From an uncultured Bacteroidales bacterium (lineage in GTDB: Bacteria; Bacteroidota; Bacteroidia; Bacteroidales; Muribaculaceae): 9,361 bases of DNA. The notes beneath the pieces were generated by a model, which searched no databases, was not told the origin of the DNA, and saw only the letters and a program-made list of their open reading frames with translations. Shown here piece by piece: positions 1 through 6,929 of the stretch. The number at the start of each line of letters is the position of its first letter. Within the stretch, counting starts at the first letter, position 1. The stretch spans positions 1-9,361 of the forward strand of contig USHH01000076.1 of NCBI GenBank assembly GCA_900554345.1, given 5' to 3'. Both the position numbers and the translations under genes were made by a program.

Positions 1-785
1 GCCGCCTCGCGCCGCAGGTTGTCGGCGGTGTTGGCCAGCGCCTTGTCGGCGCCGGGCCAACGGCTACGCAGCAGCGGCATTACCTGGTTGCGCAGGAAGT
101 TGCGTCGGTAGTCCGACTCGAGGTTGGTGGTGTCGGTGACGTAGTCCTGACCCTTCGCAGCGAGATATTCGAGAATCTCGCTGCGCGAGACAGCGAGCAG
201 CGGACGGAGCACGCGCCCGTTGTCGGCGTCCATGCCGCCGAGTCCGCGGCTTCCGGCGCCGCGCAGCATGTTGAGCAGCATGGTCTCGGCGTTGTCGTCG
301 GCGTTGTGGGCCGTGGCGATCTTTTCCGCCCCGACCTCCTGGGCCGTCTCCGTGAGAAAGCCGTCGGCGCCGGTATCGGCAAGCAGCCTGAAAAACCATT
401 CATACCTCAGCTCGCGGCAGGCCATCTCCAGCGACACCCCCTTATTGTCGCGCATATACCTCTCCACATCGAAGTCGATGCGAAAGAGGGTAACTCCCAG
501 GCGGCCACACAGACGCTCTACGAAGAGGGCGTCGCTGTCGGAGGCTTCGCCGCGGAGGTGGAAGTTGCAGTGGGCGGCGGTAAGCTCCACGACCCCGCTC
601 TCGTGCAGCGCCAGCATGAGCGCCACGCTGTCGGGGCCTCCGCTTAGCGCCGCCACAATCGACGGGCGCTCCACACGGAGCCCCGCGAGCGCCTGCGCCA
701 CGGCGCTCCTTATCCTTCCTGGTGCATACTCTTCATGTCGTGCCATATATTCTGCCTGCGACGCCTGGTGACTGTCTTCCTCCAT
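1..785 (-). CDS. tilS: tRNA(Ile)-lysidine synthetase TilS, 5' part (C-terminus beyond window)
   Basis: TilS uses ATP and lysine to convert C34 of tRNA-Ile(CAU) to lysidine, switching the tRNA from Met to Ile charging and AUG to AUA decoding. On the minus strand about 261 codons are open with no stop before the window edge. The PP-loop ATP site SGGPDS lies at about residues 48-53. The HNADDNAET motif (family HxxDDxxET) is near 160-168, followed by MLRGAGSRGLGGM, a VLRPLL segment and DTTNLESDYRRN, all typical of the N-terminal catalytic domain. The C-terminal tRNA-binding domains are outside the window. The start is uncertain. ATG at 785 is chosen, 18-20 bases after the predicted transcription start. 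In-frame ATG at 746 gives an N-terminus closer to the usual family length, and ATG at 803 would be essentially leaderless. It is transcribed divergently from the rubrerythrin gene. Confidence 0.93.
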   Translation of the reverse strand, partial: MEEDSHQASQAEYMARHEEYAPGRIRSAVAQALAGLRVERPSIVAALSGGPDSVALMLALHESGVVELTAAHCNFHLRGEASDSDALFVERLCGRLGVTLFRIDFDVERYMRDNKGVSLEMACRELRYEWFFRLLADTGADGFLTETAQEVGAEKIATAHNADDNAETMLLNMLRGAGSRGLGGMDADNGRVLRPLLAVSRSEILEYLAAKGQDYVTDTTNLESDYRRNFLRNQVMPLLRSRWPGADKALANTADNLRREA

Positions 786-805
786 TGCGTTTTGTCGCCG
801 CATCC

Positions 806-836
806 TTGCAAAATTAAAATAAATTCATTAATTTTG
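806..836 (+). promoter_or_regulatory. Promoter of the rubrerythrin gene (Bacteroidetes primary-sigma type)
   Basis: TTG at 806-808 is followed after 20 bases by TAATTTTG at 829-836, a full match to the Bacteroidetes -33/-7 consensus. Transcription should start around 840-843, giving a leader of roughly 58 bases. The -33 TTG lies directly beside the -7 box of the opposing tilS promoter, so both strands cannot easily be occupied by polymerase at once. Confidence 0.72.
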
Positions 837-839
837 CAA
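809..839 (-). promoter_or_regulatory. Promoter of tilS (Bacteroidetes primary-sigma type)
   Basis: On the minus strand a TTG at 839-837 is followed after exactly 20 bases by TAATTTTG at 816-809. This matches the Bacteroidetes consensus TTG-N19-21-TAnnTTTG. Transcription would begin near 802-805, a few bases from an in-frame ATG at 803 and 18-20 bases before ATG 785. The site is the mirror image of the rubrerythrin promoter and shares the same bases. Confidence 0.7.
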
Positions 840-841
840 TA

Positions 842-861
842 GGGTTGTGCTTCCGCAGCCC
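842..861 (+). other. Stem-loop at the 5' end of the rubrerythrin mRNA
   Basis: Bases 842-849 (GGGTTGTG) pair with 854-861 (CGCAGCCC) as eight continuous pairs, two of them G-U, closing a four-base loop CTTC. The predicted transcription start falls at about 840-843, so the hairpin would be at or very near the mRNA's 5' terminus. Such hairpins are known to protect mRNAs from 5'-end-dependent decay. That role here is inference. Confidence 0.5.
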
Positions 862-899
862 TTGATTCTATTGTCAAACTTTTTAAAATACAATATATT

Positions 900-1451
900 A
901 TGGCAAAAGAATGGATATGCACCATCTGCGGCTATGTGGCTGAGGGTGAGAATCCGCCGGCAAAGTGCCCCCAGTGTGGCGCTCCGGCTTCCAAGTTCAA
1001 GGAGCTCGACAAGAGCGCGCTTCTGCAGTTTGTGACAGAGCATGAGATCGGCGTCGCCAAGGACGTCGACGACGAGATGAAGAAAGACCTCAACAACCAC
1101 TTCATGGGTGAGTGTACAGAGGTAGGCATGTATCTGGCCATGTCGCGCCAGGCCGACCGCGAGGGCTATCCAGAGGTAGCCGAGGCTTTCAAGCGCTATG
1201 CCTTCGAGGAGGCAGAGCATGCCGCCAAGTTTGCCGAGCTCCTCGGCGACGTGGTATGGGACACCAAGACCAACCTCGAGAAGCGTATGCAGGCTGAGGC
1301 CGGAGCCAACGCCGACAAGATGCGCATCGCAAAGAACGCCAAGGCCCAGAACCTCGACGCCATCCACGACACCGTGCATGAGATGGCCAAGGACGAGGCT
1401 CGCCACGGTCAGGGCTTCCAGGGTCTCTACAACCGCTATTTCGGCAAGTAA
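900..1451 (+). CDS. rbr: Rubrerythrin with N-terminal rubredoxin domain (reverse rubrerythrin, NADH-peroxidase type)
   Basis: A 183-residue cytoplasmic non-haem iron protein that reduces hydrogen peroxide, protecting anaerobes from oxidative stress. Electrons come from NAD(P)H through a reductase or rubredoxin. Residues 1-35 form a rubredoxin-like Fe(SCys)4 knuckle with Cys7, Cys10, Cys23 and Cys26 (CxxC and CPQC). Residues 45-183 form a ferritin-like four-helix diiron domain with Glu71 and two ExxH motifs, Glu104-x-x-His107 and Glu166-x-x-His169. In classical rubrerythrins the rubredoxin part is at the C-terminus. Here the order is reversed, as in the clostridial reverse rubrerythrins and the many Bacteroidetes proteins annotated as NADH peroxidase. 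ATG 900 follows an AT-rich leader and no other start fits. The gene stands alone with its own promoter and terminator. No peroxide-regulator site could be identified with confidence. Confidence 0.93.
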   Translation: MAKEWICTICGYVAEGENPPAKCPQCGAPASKFKELDKSALLQFVTEHEIGVAKDVDDEMKKDLNNHFMGECTEVGMYLAMSRQADREGYPEVAEAFKRYAFEEAEHAAKFAELLGDVVWDTKTNLEKRMQAEAGANADKMRIAKNAKAQNLDAIHDTVHEMAKDEARHGQGFQGLYNRYFGK

Positions 1452-1476
1452 TAATCCGAAGCGATACCCGCATAAA

Positions 1477-1517
1477 GGTGCCGGGCCGTCTTCCCGATGG
1501 CCCGGCGCCCCTTTTTT
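1477..1517 (+). terminator. Intrinsic terminator after the rubrerythrin gene
   Basis: An 11-bp GC-rich stem, 1477-1487 with 1499-1509 (one G-U pair), closes an 11-base loop and is followed by CC and six T (1512-1517). It lies 25 bases after the stop codon and is a textbook Rho-independent terminator on the plus strand. Confidence 0.88.
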
Positions 1518-1522
1518 ACCTT

Positions 1523-1560
1523 GACTCTTGACGACTCTTCACCTTTGACTCTTGACTCTT
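1523..1560 (+). repeat. Degenerate tandem heptamer GACTCTT (four copies) upstream of ruvX
   Basis: GACTCTT occurs exactly at 1523-1529, 1533-1539, 1547-1553 and 1554-1560, mostly preceded by TT or CTT. The block fills the space between the rubrerythrin terminator and the ruvX start. Any promoter for ruvX must lie in or near it. CACCTTTG at 1540-1547 is one mismatch from the -7 consensus, with a TTG only 16 bases upstream, so no promoter is called. The function of the repeat is unknown. Confidence 0.7.
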
Positions 1561-1566
1561 AAAACA

Positions 1567-1980
1567 ATGGGCAGAATCCTCGCCATAGACTATGGCCGTA
1601 AACGTTGCGGCGTGGCCGTGACCGACACGCTTCAGATCGCCGCCAACGGCCTTCCCACCCAGCGCACCTGCGACCTGATGGACTTCATCAAGGACTATGT
1701 CTCTCGCGAGCCTGTCGATCTCCTCGTGGTGGGGGAGCCCCGCACCATGAGCGGCGGTCCCAGCGAGAGCATGCGCTTCATCACCCCCTTCCTGCGCCGC
1801 CTCGCCCGCGAGATGCCTGACCTCAAGGTGGTGATGCACGACGAGCGCTTCACCTCCACCATCGCCCACCGGGAGATGATTGCCGCAGGCATGAAGAAGT
1901 CTGACCGCCGGCGCAAGGAGCTTGCCGACGAGATGGCTGCCGTCCTGATACTCACCGGGTATCTCGACAGTCGCAGATGA
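1567..1980 (+). CDS. ruvX: RuvX/YqgF, putative pre-16S rRNA nuclease (Holliday-junction-resolvase-like)
   Basis: A 137-residue RNase H-fold protein of the YqgF family, needed for final processing of the 5' end of 16S rRNA. It was earlier proposed as a Holliday-junction resolvase. The N-terminal strand carries AIDYGRKRCG with the expected metal-binding Asp8. The VVGEP loop (54-58), the DERFTS motif (92-97) and the C-terminal ADEMAA acidic site (Asp121) complete the usual catalytic set. Length matches the family. ATG 1567 is chosen because MGRILAIDYG is the normal family N-terminus. A TTG at 1552 in the same frame lies inside the heptamer repeat and would add five unlikely residues. It is followed by def, a pairing commonly seen in Bacteroidetes. 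Confidence 0.94.
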   Translation: MGRILAIDYGRKRCGVAVTDTLQIAANGLPTQRTCDLMDFIKDYVSREPVDLLVVGEPRTMSGGPSESMRFITPFLRRLAREMPDLKVVMHDERFTSTIAHREMIAAGMKKSDRRRKELADEMAAVLILTGYLDSRR

Positions 1981-2034
1981 CGTTTTTTAACACGCTTTAA
2001 GCTTCGGTCCGACTCCTTGACGAGAATTTTTTCG

Positions 2035-2042
2035 TACCTTTG
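2035..2042 (+). promoter_or_regulatory. Probable -7 box of a def (def-ettA) promoter
   Basis: TACCTTTG fully matches TAnnTTTG and sits in the 126-base gap between ruvX and def, preceded by a T-rich tract. The nearest TTG (2017-2019) is only 15 bases upstream, so the -33 element is weak or off-spaced. Transcription near 2046-2049 would give a leader of about 58-61 bases, similar in length to those predicted for the rubrerythrin and ddh genes. Confidence 0.5.
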
Positions 2043-2106
2043 TGGTGCGAAGTGTGCCTTCCCTTCTATAGGCCGCTTCTACAAAAAAGATATAAACCTG
2101 TAAATC

Positions 2107-2664
2107 ATGATTCTACCGATATTTCTCTATGGCCAGCCGGTGCTTCGGCGCGAGACCGACGACATCGAACCCTCGTATCCGGAGCTTCAGAAGCTGGTTG
2201 CCGACATGTGGGAGACCATGTATCACTCCGACGGCGTGGGCCTTGCCGCCCCGCAGATAGGGCGCGCCATCAGCCTCATCGTCATCGATGGGTCTCCGCT
2301 CGCCGATACCTTCCCGGAATGCGACGGACTGAAGATGGTGCTTGTGAATCCCGACCTCGAGGTCATCGAGGATGCTCCCGCCGTGTCGCGCGAGGAAGGA
2401 TGCCTCTCGCTTCCGGGCCTTTCTGAGCCGGTGAAGCGCTTCGAGCATATCAGGCTCAACTGGCTCGACGAGAGCTTCGTCGAACACGAGAAGGAGTTCA
2501 CCGGTTTCGCCGCCAGAATCATCCAGCATGAATACGACCATCTGCTCGGCACGGTCTATACCGACCGCGTGTCGCCCATCCGCAAGCAGCTGATCCGCAA
2601 CAAACTCAACAATATCGCCAAGGGGAAGGTGAAATGCGACTACCGCGTGAAGGGCGCCCACTGA
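2107..2664 (+). CDS. def: Peptide deformylase
   Basis: A 185-residue metalloenzyme that removes the formyl group from the N-terminal formyl-methionine of nascent proteins at the ribosome exit. All three family motifs are intact: GVGLAAPQIG (43-52), EGCLSLPG (97-104) with metal ligand Cys99, and QHEYDHL (140-146) with ligands His141 and His145 and catalytic Glu142. ATG 2107 gives MILPIFLYGQPVLR, the expected N-terminus with the G-x-P-V-L segment. It lies 126 bases after ruvX, probably with its own promoter, and 48 bases before ettA with no terminator between, so def and ettA may be cotranscribed. In Bacteroides, as I remember, a TPR gene and thrS usually follow def. Here an ABC-F gene does. 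Confidence 0.96.
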   Translation: MILPIFLYGQPVLRRETDDIEPSYPELQKLVADMWETMYHSDGVGLAAPQIGRAISLIVIDGSPLADTFPECDGLKMVLVNPDLEVIEDAPAVSREEGCLSLPGLSEPVKRFEHIRLNWLDESFVEHEKEFTGFAARIIQHEYDHLLGTVYTDRVSPIRKQLIRNKLNNIAKGKVKCDYRVKGAH

Positions 2665-2712
2665 TTTTCCCCGACTATCTGATTCGCTACATCTCATAAA
2701 CAACGATATAAC

Positions 2713-4398
<1,686 letters not shown>

Positions 4399-4402
4399 CG
4401 CC

Positions 4403-4432
4403 GGCGGGGCGTCCTCATCCGGACGCCCCGCC
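4403..4432 (+). terminator. Perfect GC-rich hairpin after ettA (terminator-like)
   Basis: A perfect 12-bp stem, GGCGGGGCGTCC (4403-4414) with GGACGCCCCGCC (4421-4432), closes a six-base loop just five bases after the ettA stop. No T-tract follows, so it may end transcription weakly or act as a 3'-end stabiliser against exonucleases rather than as a classical terminator. Confidence 0.6.
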
Positions 4433-4467
4433 TCCGCTCCAGACATCCGTCATATACCATACAATAG

Positions 4468-4521
4468 TTTTTCAACCATTTAAATCTCATCATTATCATT
4501 TAATTTTACCATTATTATTAT
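4468..4521 (+). promoter_or_regulatory. G-free, AT-rich leader before the secreted-protein gene
   Basis: Fifty-four consecutive bases up to the T of the start codon contain no G, with short CAT and ATT iterations. This contrasts sharply with the GC-rich coding sequence around it. Such a leader would be almost unable to fold and fits the preference of Bacteroidetes ribosomes for unstructured A/T-rich upstream regions. TAGTTTTT at 4465-4472 is a poor -7 match, so I do not call a promoter. Confidence 0.6.
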
Positions 4522-5767
4522 GAAGACTACACTTCTTCTCTCTCTGGCCCTTGCGGGATTCGCTCCTGCCGCCATGGCCGACGGGGTAACGTTCAGCCCC
4601 GAGACCATGCAGGGCCTTTCAATTTCCCCCGACGGTTTCTACGTGGGAGGATCCACCAGAATCAGTGAGCCTGCCATCTGGACACTCGGCGTTCCCTACA
4701 TCGCATATGAGTCGGGCGAGCTCGGCGGCATCAACGCGATGGCCAACAACGGCACAGGATGTGGCAGCACCGACAGCAACCTTCCCTTCACCTACAGCGC
4801 GACAGTGGCCGAAGCCGACGCATTCCAGATCCTCGACGTTCCCGACAATGAGGAGGGCACGGCATGGGCGATATCTGCCGACGGCACTATCGCAGTCGGA
4901 TGTACATGGGACACAGACACCTATCGCAAGATACCGTGCTACTGGACAGGCACAGAGAGGCATCTGCTCGAGTTCCCGGCCGAAGACATCCCATTCGATA
5001 CCAACGGCGCCTCCGCCAAGGGCATCTCCAACGACGGCAGCATCATCTACGGCAATCTCGACGACTGGATGGCCGATCAGATAGTGCTCTGGCTGCGCAA
5101 TGAGGTCACGGGCGAGTATGAATTCCTTCCCCTCTATGAGGGTCTCGTCGACAAGACCGGTGAAATGCCCACAGGCGAGTATCCCTACTATCAGCTTTCG
5201 GGCTGCGCCATCAGCGGCAACGGCGAGTGGCTCGCCCTCGATGCAATGCCCTGGGACAGCTTCGATACCTTCCCCGCCCGCATGAACCTCTCTACACAGG
5301 AGATCGAGATCGCACAGCTTCCCTACAACCATATGGGCGGCTTCCTTCCTTCGGCAATCGCCGACGACGGCACTTTGATCGGCTTCAGCAACCGCGACAC
5401 CATGATCGGACGTATGGGAATGGTGTGGCCCGCCGGCACGACCGAGGCCACCCTTATTTCCGACTGGCTCCCCGTCAAGGAGGTGATTCTGATGGACGAC
5501 TACGCCAACGTGCCCTGCGGCATCACTCCCGACGGACGACTGATCGAGGGCTTCTATATGGACGACGACGGCGGCTTCCTCACATACGTCATCAATGTGC
5601 CGGAGTGTCGTGCCGGCGTGGCTGGCGTCGACGCCGATGATGCGGATGCCGTCGAGGGGGTCTACGACCTTTCCGGCCGCCGTGTCGCCGACCGTCCCTT
5701 CAATCTCGGCAAAGGCGTTTATATCGTGAAGAAATCGGCTGGTGCAGAGAAGATCATGGTGAAATAG
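4520..5767 (+). CDS. Secreted repeat protein, probable beta-propeller with T9SS-like C-terminal domain
   Basis: A 415-residue protein that I cannot assign to a function. Residues 1-20 form a clear Sec signal peptide (short basic start, Leu/Ala-rich core, AMA cleavage site), with no lipobox cysteine at the cleavage point. The body contains about seven copies of an I[ST]x[DN]G motif, near residues 33, 71, 115, 166, 228, 277 and 332, each followed by a hydrophobic strand and usually a Gly. Most are followed by a Trp- or aromatic-rich strand. This resembles HAF-type extracellular repeats and suggests a six- or seven-bladed beta-propeller. Residues 379-415 (EGVYDLSGRR, then LGKGVYIV and a final IMVK) resemble a type A T9SS sorting domain. 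It has its own AT-rich leader and is followed by a hairpin, so it is probably monocistronic. Export and surface location are inferred. Confidence 0.85.
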   Translation: MKTTLLLSLALAGFAPAAMADGVTFSPETMQGLSISPDGFYVGGSTRISEPAIWTLGVPYIAYESGELGGINAMANNGTGCGSTDSNLPFTYSATVAEADAFQILDVPDNEEGTAWAISADGTIAVGCTWDTDTYRKIPCYWTGTERHLLEFPAEDIPFDTNGASAKGISNDGSIIYGNLDDWMADQIVLWLRNEVTGEYEFLPLYEGLVDKTGEMPTGEYPYYQLSGCAISGNGEWLALDAMPWDSFDTFPARMNLSTQEIEIAQLPYNHMGGFLPSAIADDGTLIGFSNRDTMIGRMGMVWPAGTTEATLISDWLPVKEVILMDDYANVPCGITPDGRLIEGFYMDDDGGFLTYVINVPECRAGVAGVDADDADAVEGVYDLSGRRVADRPFNLGKGVYIVKKSAGAEKIMVK

Positions 5768-5774
5768 GAATTCC

Positions 5775-5831
5775 GGCATATAGGAAAAATATAGAGAGGG
5801 AGGCGCTCCGGCGTCTCCCTCTATATATGCC
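5775..5831. terminator. Terminator-like hairpin between the convergent secreted-protein and ddh genes
   Basis: The core stem pairs GAGGGAG (5796-5802), G, CGC with GCG, T, CTCCCTC (5815-5821), closing a tetraloop TCCG. An outer arm pairs GGCATATA (5775-5782) with TATATGCC (5824-5831). Read on the minus strand, the core is followed by a T-rich stretch (the A-run at 5785-5789), making it a good terminator for ddh. On the plus strand no strong T-tract follows, so it is weaker for the secreted gene. Confidence 0.72.
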
Positions 5832-5858
5832 GTCATGCGGCCTGTGCGGGTTGATGTG

Positions 5859-6755
5859 TCACACCAGCTTCCCGATCCAGCCTTCGCGGTCGCCCGGCAG
5901 GAAGTCGACCACCGGAATCTCGATCATTGTGTAGCATCCCGGCTGGAGGCGCAGGGTGGCGCGGGCCGCTCCCACGAGCATCTCGCCGGTGAGCGCCGGA
6001 TTGTTGATCTTCATGTCAAACTCCAGCAGCTGGTTCTGCGTCTTGCCCGACACGCCCTTGCGGGTCATGTTGACGCCATGGCCCATGTCTTTAAGGGCGT
6101 CGACGCTTTCCACCTCGGCCACGTGGGTCTCGTCGGAGGCGAAATAGGGGTCGCTCTTCACGGCGGCGGCCACTTTTCCGAAATCAGCGCCCGGCTTCAG
6201 CTTCACATACACCATTCTCCGGTGTATGCCGGTGCCGGTCGGAATCGTCATCGAAAGGGCGTCGGCCACCCCGTCGATGGCCTTCACTGCCACCGTGTGT
6301 CCCATGCTCATGCCGGGACCGAAGTTGGTATAGGTGATTCCCCTGGGGGCGAGCACCTGCATCAGCGCTCTCACCACCGAGTCGCTGCCGGGATCCCAGC
6401 CGGCCGAGATCACGCTCACGGCGCCGTGGCTCCTCGCGGCGTTGCCGAGAGAGGCGCGGAGTGCAGGGATCTTCGTGTGGATGTCGAAGCTGTCGACGGT
6501 GTTGATGCCCAGCGAGAGGATGTCGAGGGCATGCTCCTCCACCTTGCGTGTCGGTGTGGCGAGAATCGCGACATCCACCTTGCCCAGCTCCCTGATGTCG
6601 CCGGCCACCGCTATGTCGGCCGGTATCCCGTCGCGTTTCGAGGGATCGCGGCGCACGATACCCGCACATTCCATGTCTTCGGCAGCCTCAAGGGCCTCCA
6701 GCGCGTAGCGCCCTATGTTGCCGTAGCCCACTATGGCCACTCTTGTCTTTTCCAT
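5859..6755 (-). CDS. ddh: meso-Diaminopimelate D-dehydrogenase
   Basis: A 298-residue cytoplasmic NADPH enzyme that makes meso-diaminopimelate from tetrahydrodipicolinate and ammonia in one step, supplying lysine and the peptidoglycan cross-linking residue. The N-terminus has the Rossmann dinucleotide motif GYGNIG (10-15). Further on are ATPTRKVEEHA (66-76), NTVDSFDIH (85-93), SAGWDPGSDS (117-126) and FGPGMSMGHT (145-154), followed by VAVKAIDGV and the IHRRMVYV strand, all characteristic of Ddh. The length of about 300 matches the shorter class of Ddh (about 299 residues, as in Symbiobacterium) rather than the roughly 320-residue Corynebacterium type. ATG 6755 starts exactly at the first Rossmann strand. 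The gene is convergent with the secreted-protein gene and divergent from the transporter. Its predicted leader is about 60 bases. Confidence 0.95.
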   Translation of the reverse strand: MEKTRVAIVGYGNIGRYALEALEAAEDMECAGIVRRDPSKRDGIPADIAVAGDIRELGKVDVAILATPTRKVEEHALDILSLGINTVDSFDIHTKIPALRASLGNAARSHGAVSVISAGWDPGSDSVVRALMQVLAPRGITYTNFGPGMSMGHTVAVKAIDGVADALSMTIPTGTGIHRRMVYVKLKPGADFGKVAAAVKSDPYFASDETHVAEVESVDALKDMGHGVNMTRKGVSGKTQNQLLEFDMKINNPALTGEMLVGAARATLRLQPGCYTMIEIPVVDFLPGDREGWIGKLV

Positions 6756-6811
6756 CTTTTCAATGCTTTATTATTAAAAACCTGATACTCAATGTCGTAA
6801 TGATATGGGTC

Positions 6812-6830
6812 AATTTTGACTGACAAAATT
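6812..6830. promoter_or_regulatory. Operator-like inverted repeat over the ddh promoter
   Basis: AATTTTG (6812-6818) and CAAAATT (6824-6830) are perfect 7-base arms around the spacer ACTGA. The right arm is part of the ddh -7 box and the left arm covers the predicted transcription start. A dimeric repressor could bind here. The arms also resemble -7 elements, so chance similarity among promoter sequences is possible. Confidence 0.4.
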
Positions 6831-6831
6831 A
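6824..6831 (-). promoter_or_regulatory. -7 box of the ddh promoter
   Basis: Read on the minus strand this is TAATTTTG, a full match to TAnnTTTG and identical to the -7 boxes at 809-816 and 829-836. No TTG is found at the expected distance upstream (CTG at 6854-6852 is nearest). Transcription would start near 6817-6820, about 60 bases before the ddh ATG. Confidence 0.55.
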
Positions 6832-6854
6832 AGCAAATTATCGTTTTTTTTCAG

Positions 6855-6862
6855 TAATTTTG
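6855..6862 (+). promoter_or_regulatory. -7 box of the transporter promoter
   Basis: TAATTTTG matches TAnnTTTG exactly and is preceded by a T-rich tract. No TTG lies 19-21 bases upstream. Transcription near 6866-6869 would give a leader of about 60 bases to ATG 6930. It mirrors the ddh -7 box across a 23-base spacer. Confidence 0.55.
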
Positions 6863-6875
6863 CGCAAATTTTTAA

Positions 6876-6907
6876 GGCGTCACCCCTCTTGGAGAGGCTG
6901 TGGCGCC
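6876..6907 (+). other. Stem-loop in the 5' leader of the transporter mRNA
   Basis: GGCGTCAC (6876-6883) pairs with GTGGCGCC (6900-6907), eight pairs with one G-U. After a small internal loop, CCTCT (6885-6889) pairs with AGAGG (6893-6897) around a three-base loop. The hairpin begins about ten bases after the predicted transcription start and ends 22 bases before ATG 6930. It buries the alternative GTG at 6900. A role in mRNA stability or translation control is inferred. Confidence 0.55.
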
Positions 6908-6929
6908 ATCATCAATCATTTTTATCGCT

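Noticed and set aside
306..647. Plus-strand open frames across the tilS region (220-771, 306-647)
   Set aside because: The minus strand encodes a motif-complete TilS here. The plus-strand products show no recognisable motif.
1523..1560. CRISPR-like array
   Set aside because: The repeat unit is only seven bases, spacing is irregular, and there are no spacers or cas genes.
1552..1566. TTG 1552 as start of ruvX
   Set aside because: It falls in the heptamer repeat. MGRILAIDYG from ATG 1567 is the standard family start.
4403..4432. Riboswitch or small RNA at the hairpin after ettA
   Set aside because: It is a single perfect stem directly behind a stop codon with no further conserved structure. 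A 3'-end or terminator role is simpler.
6900..6929. GTG 6900 as start of the transporter
   Set aside because: It lies inside a stable leader hairpin, close to the predicted transcription start, and adds ten residues not expected in the family. ATG 6930 gives a natural N-terminus.
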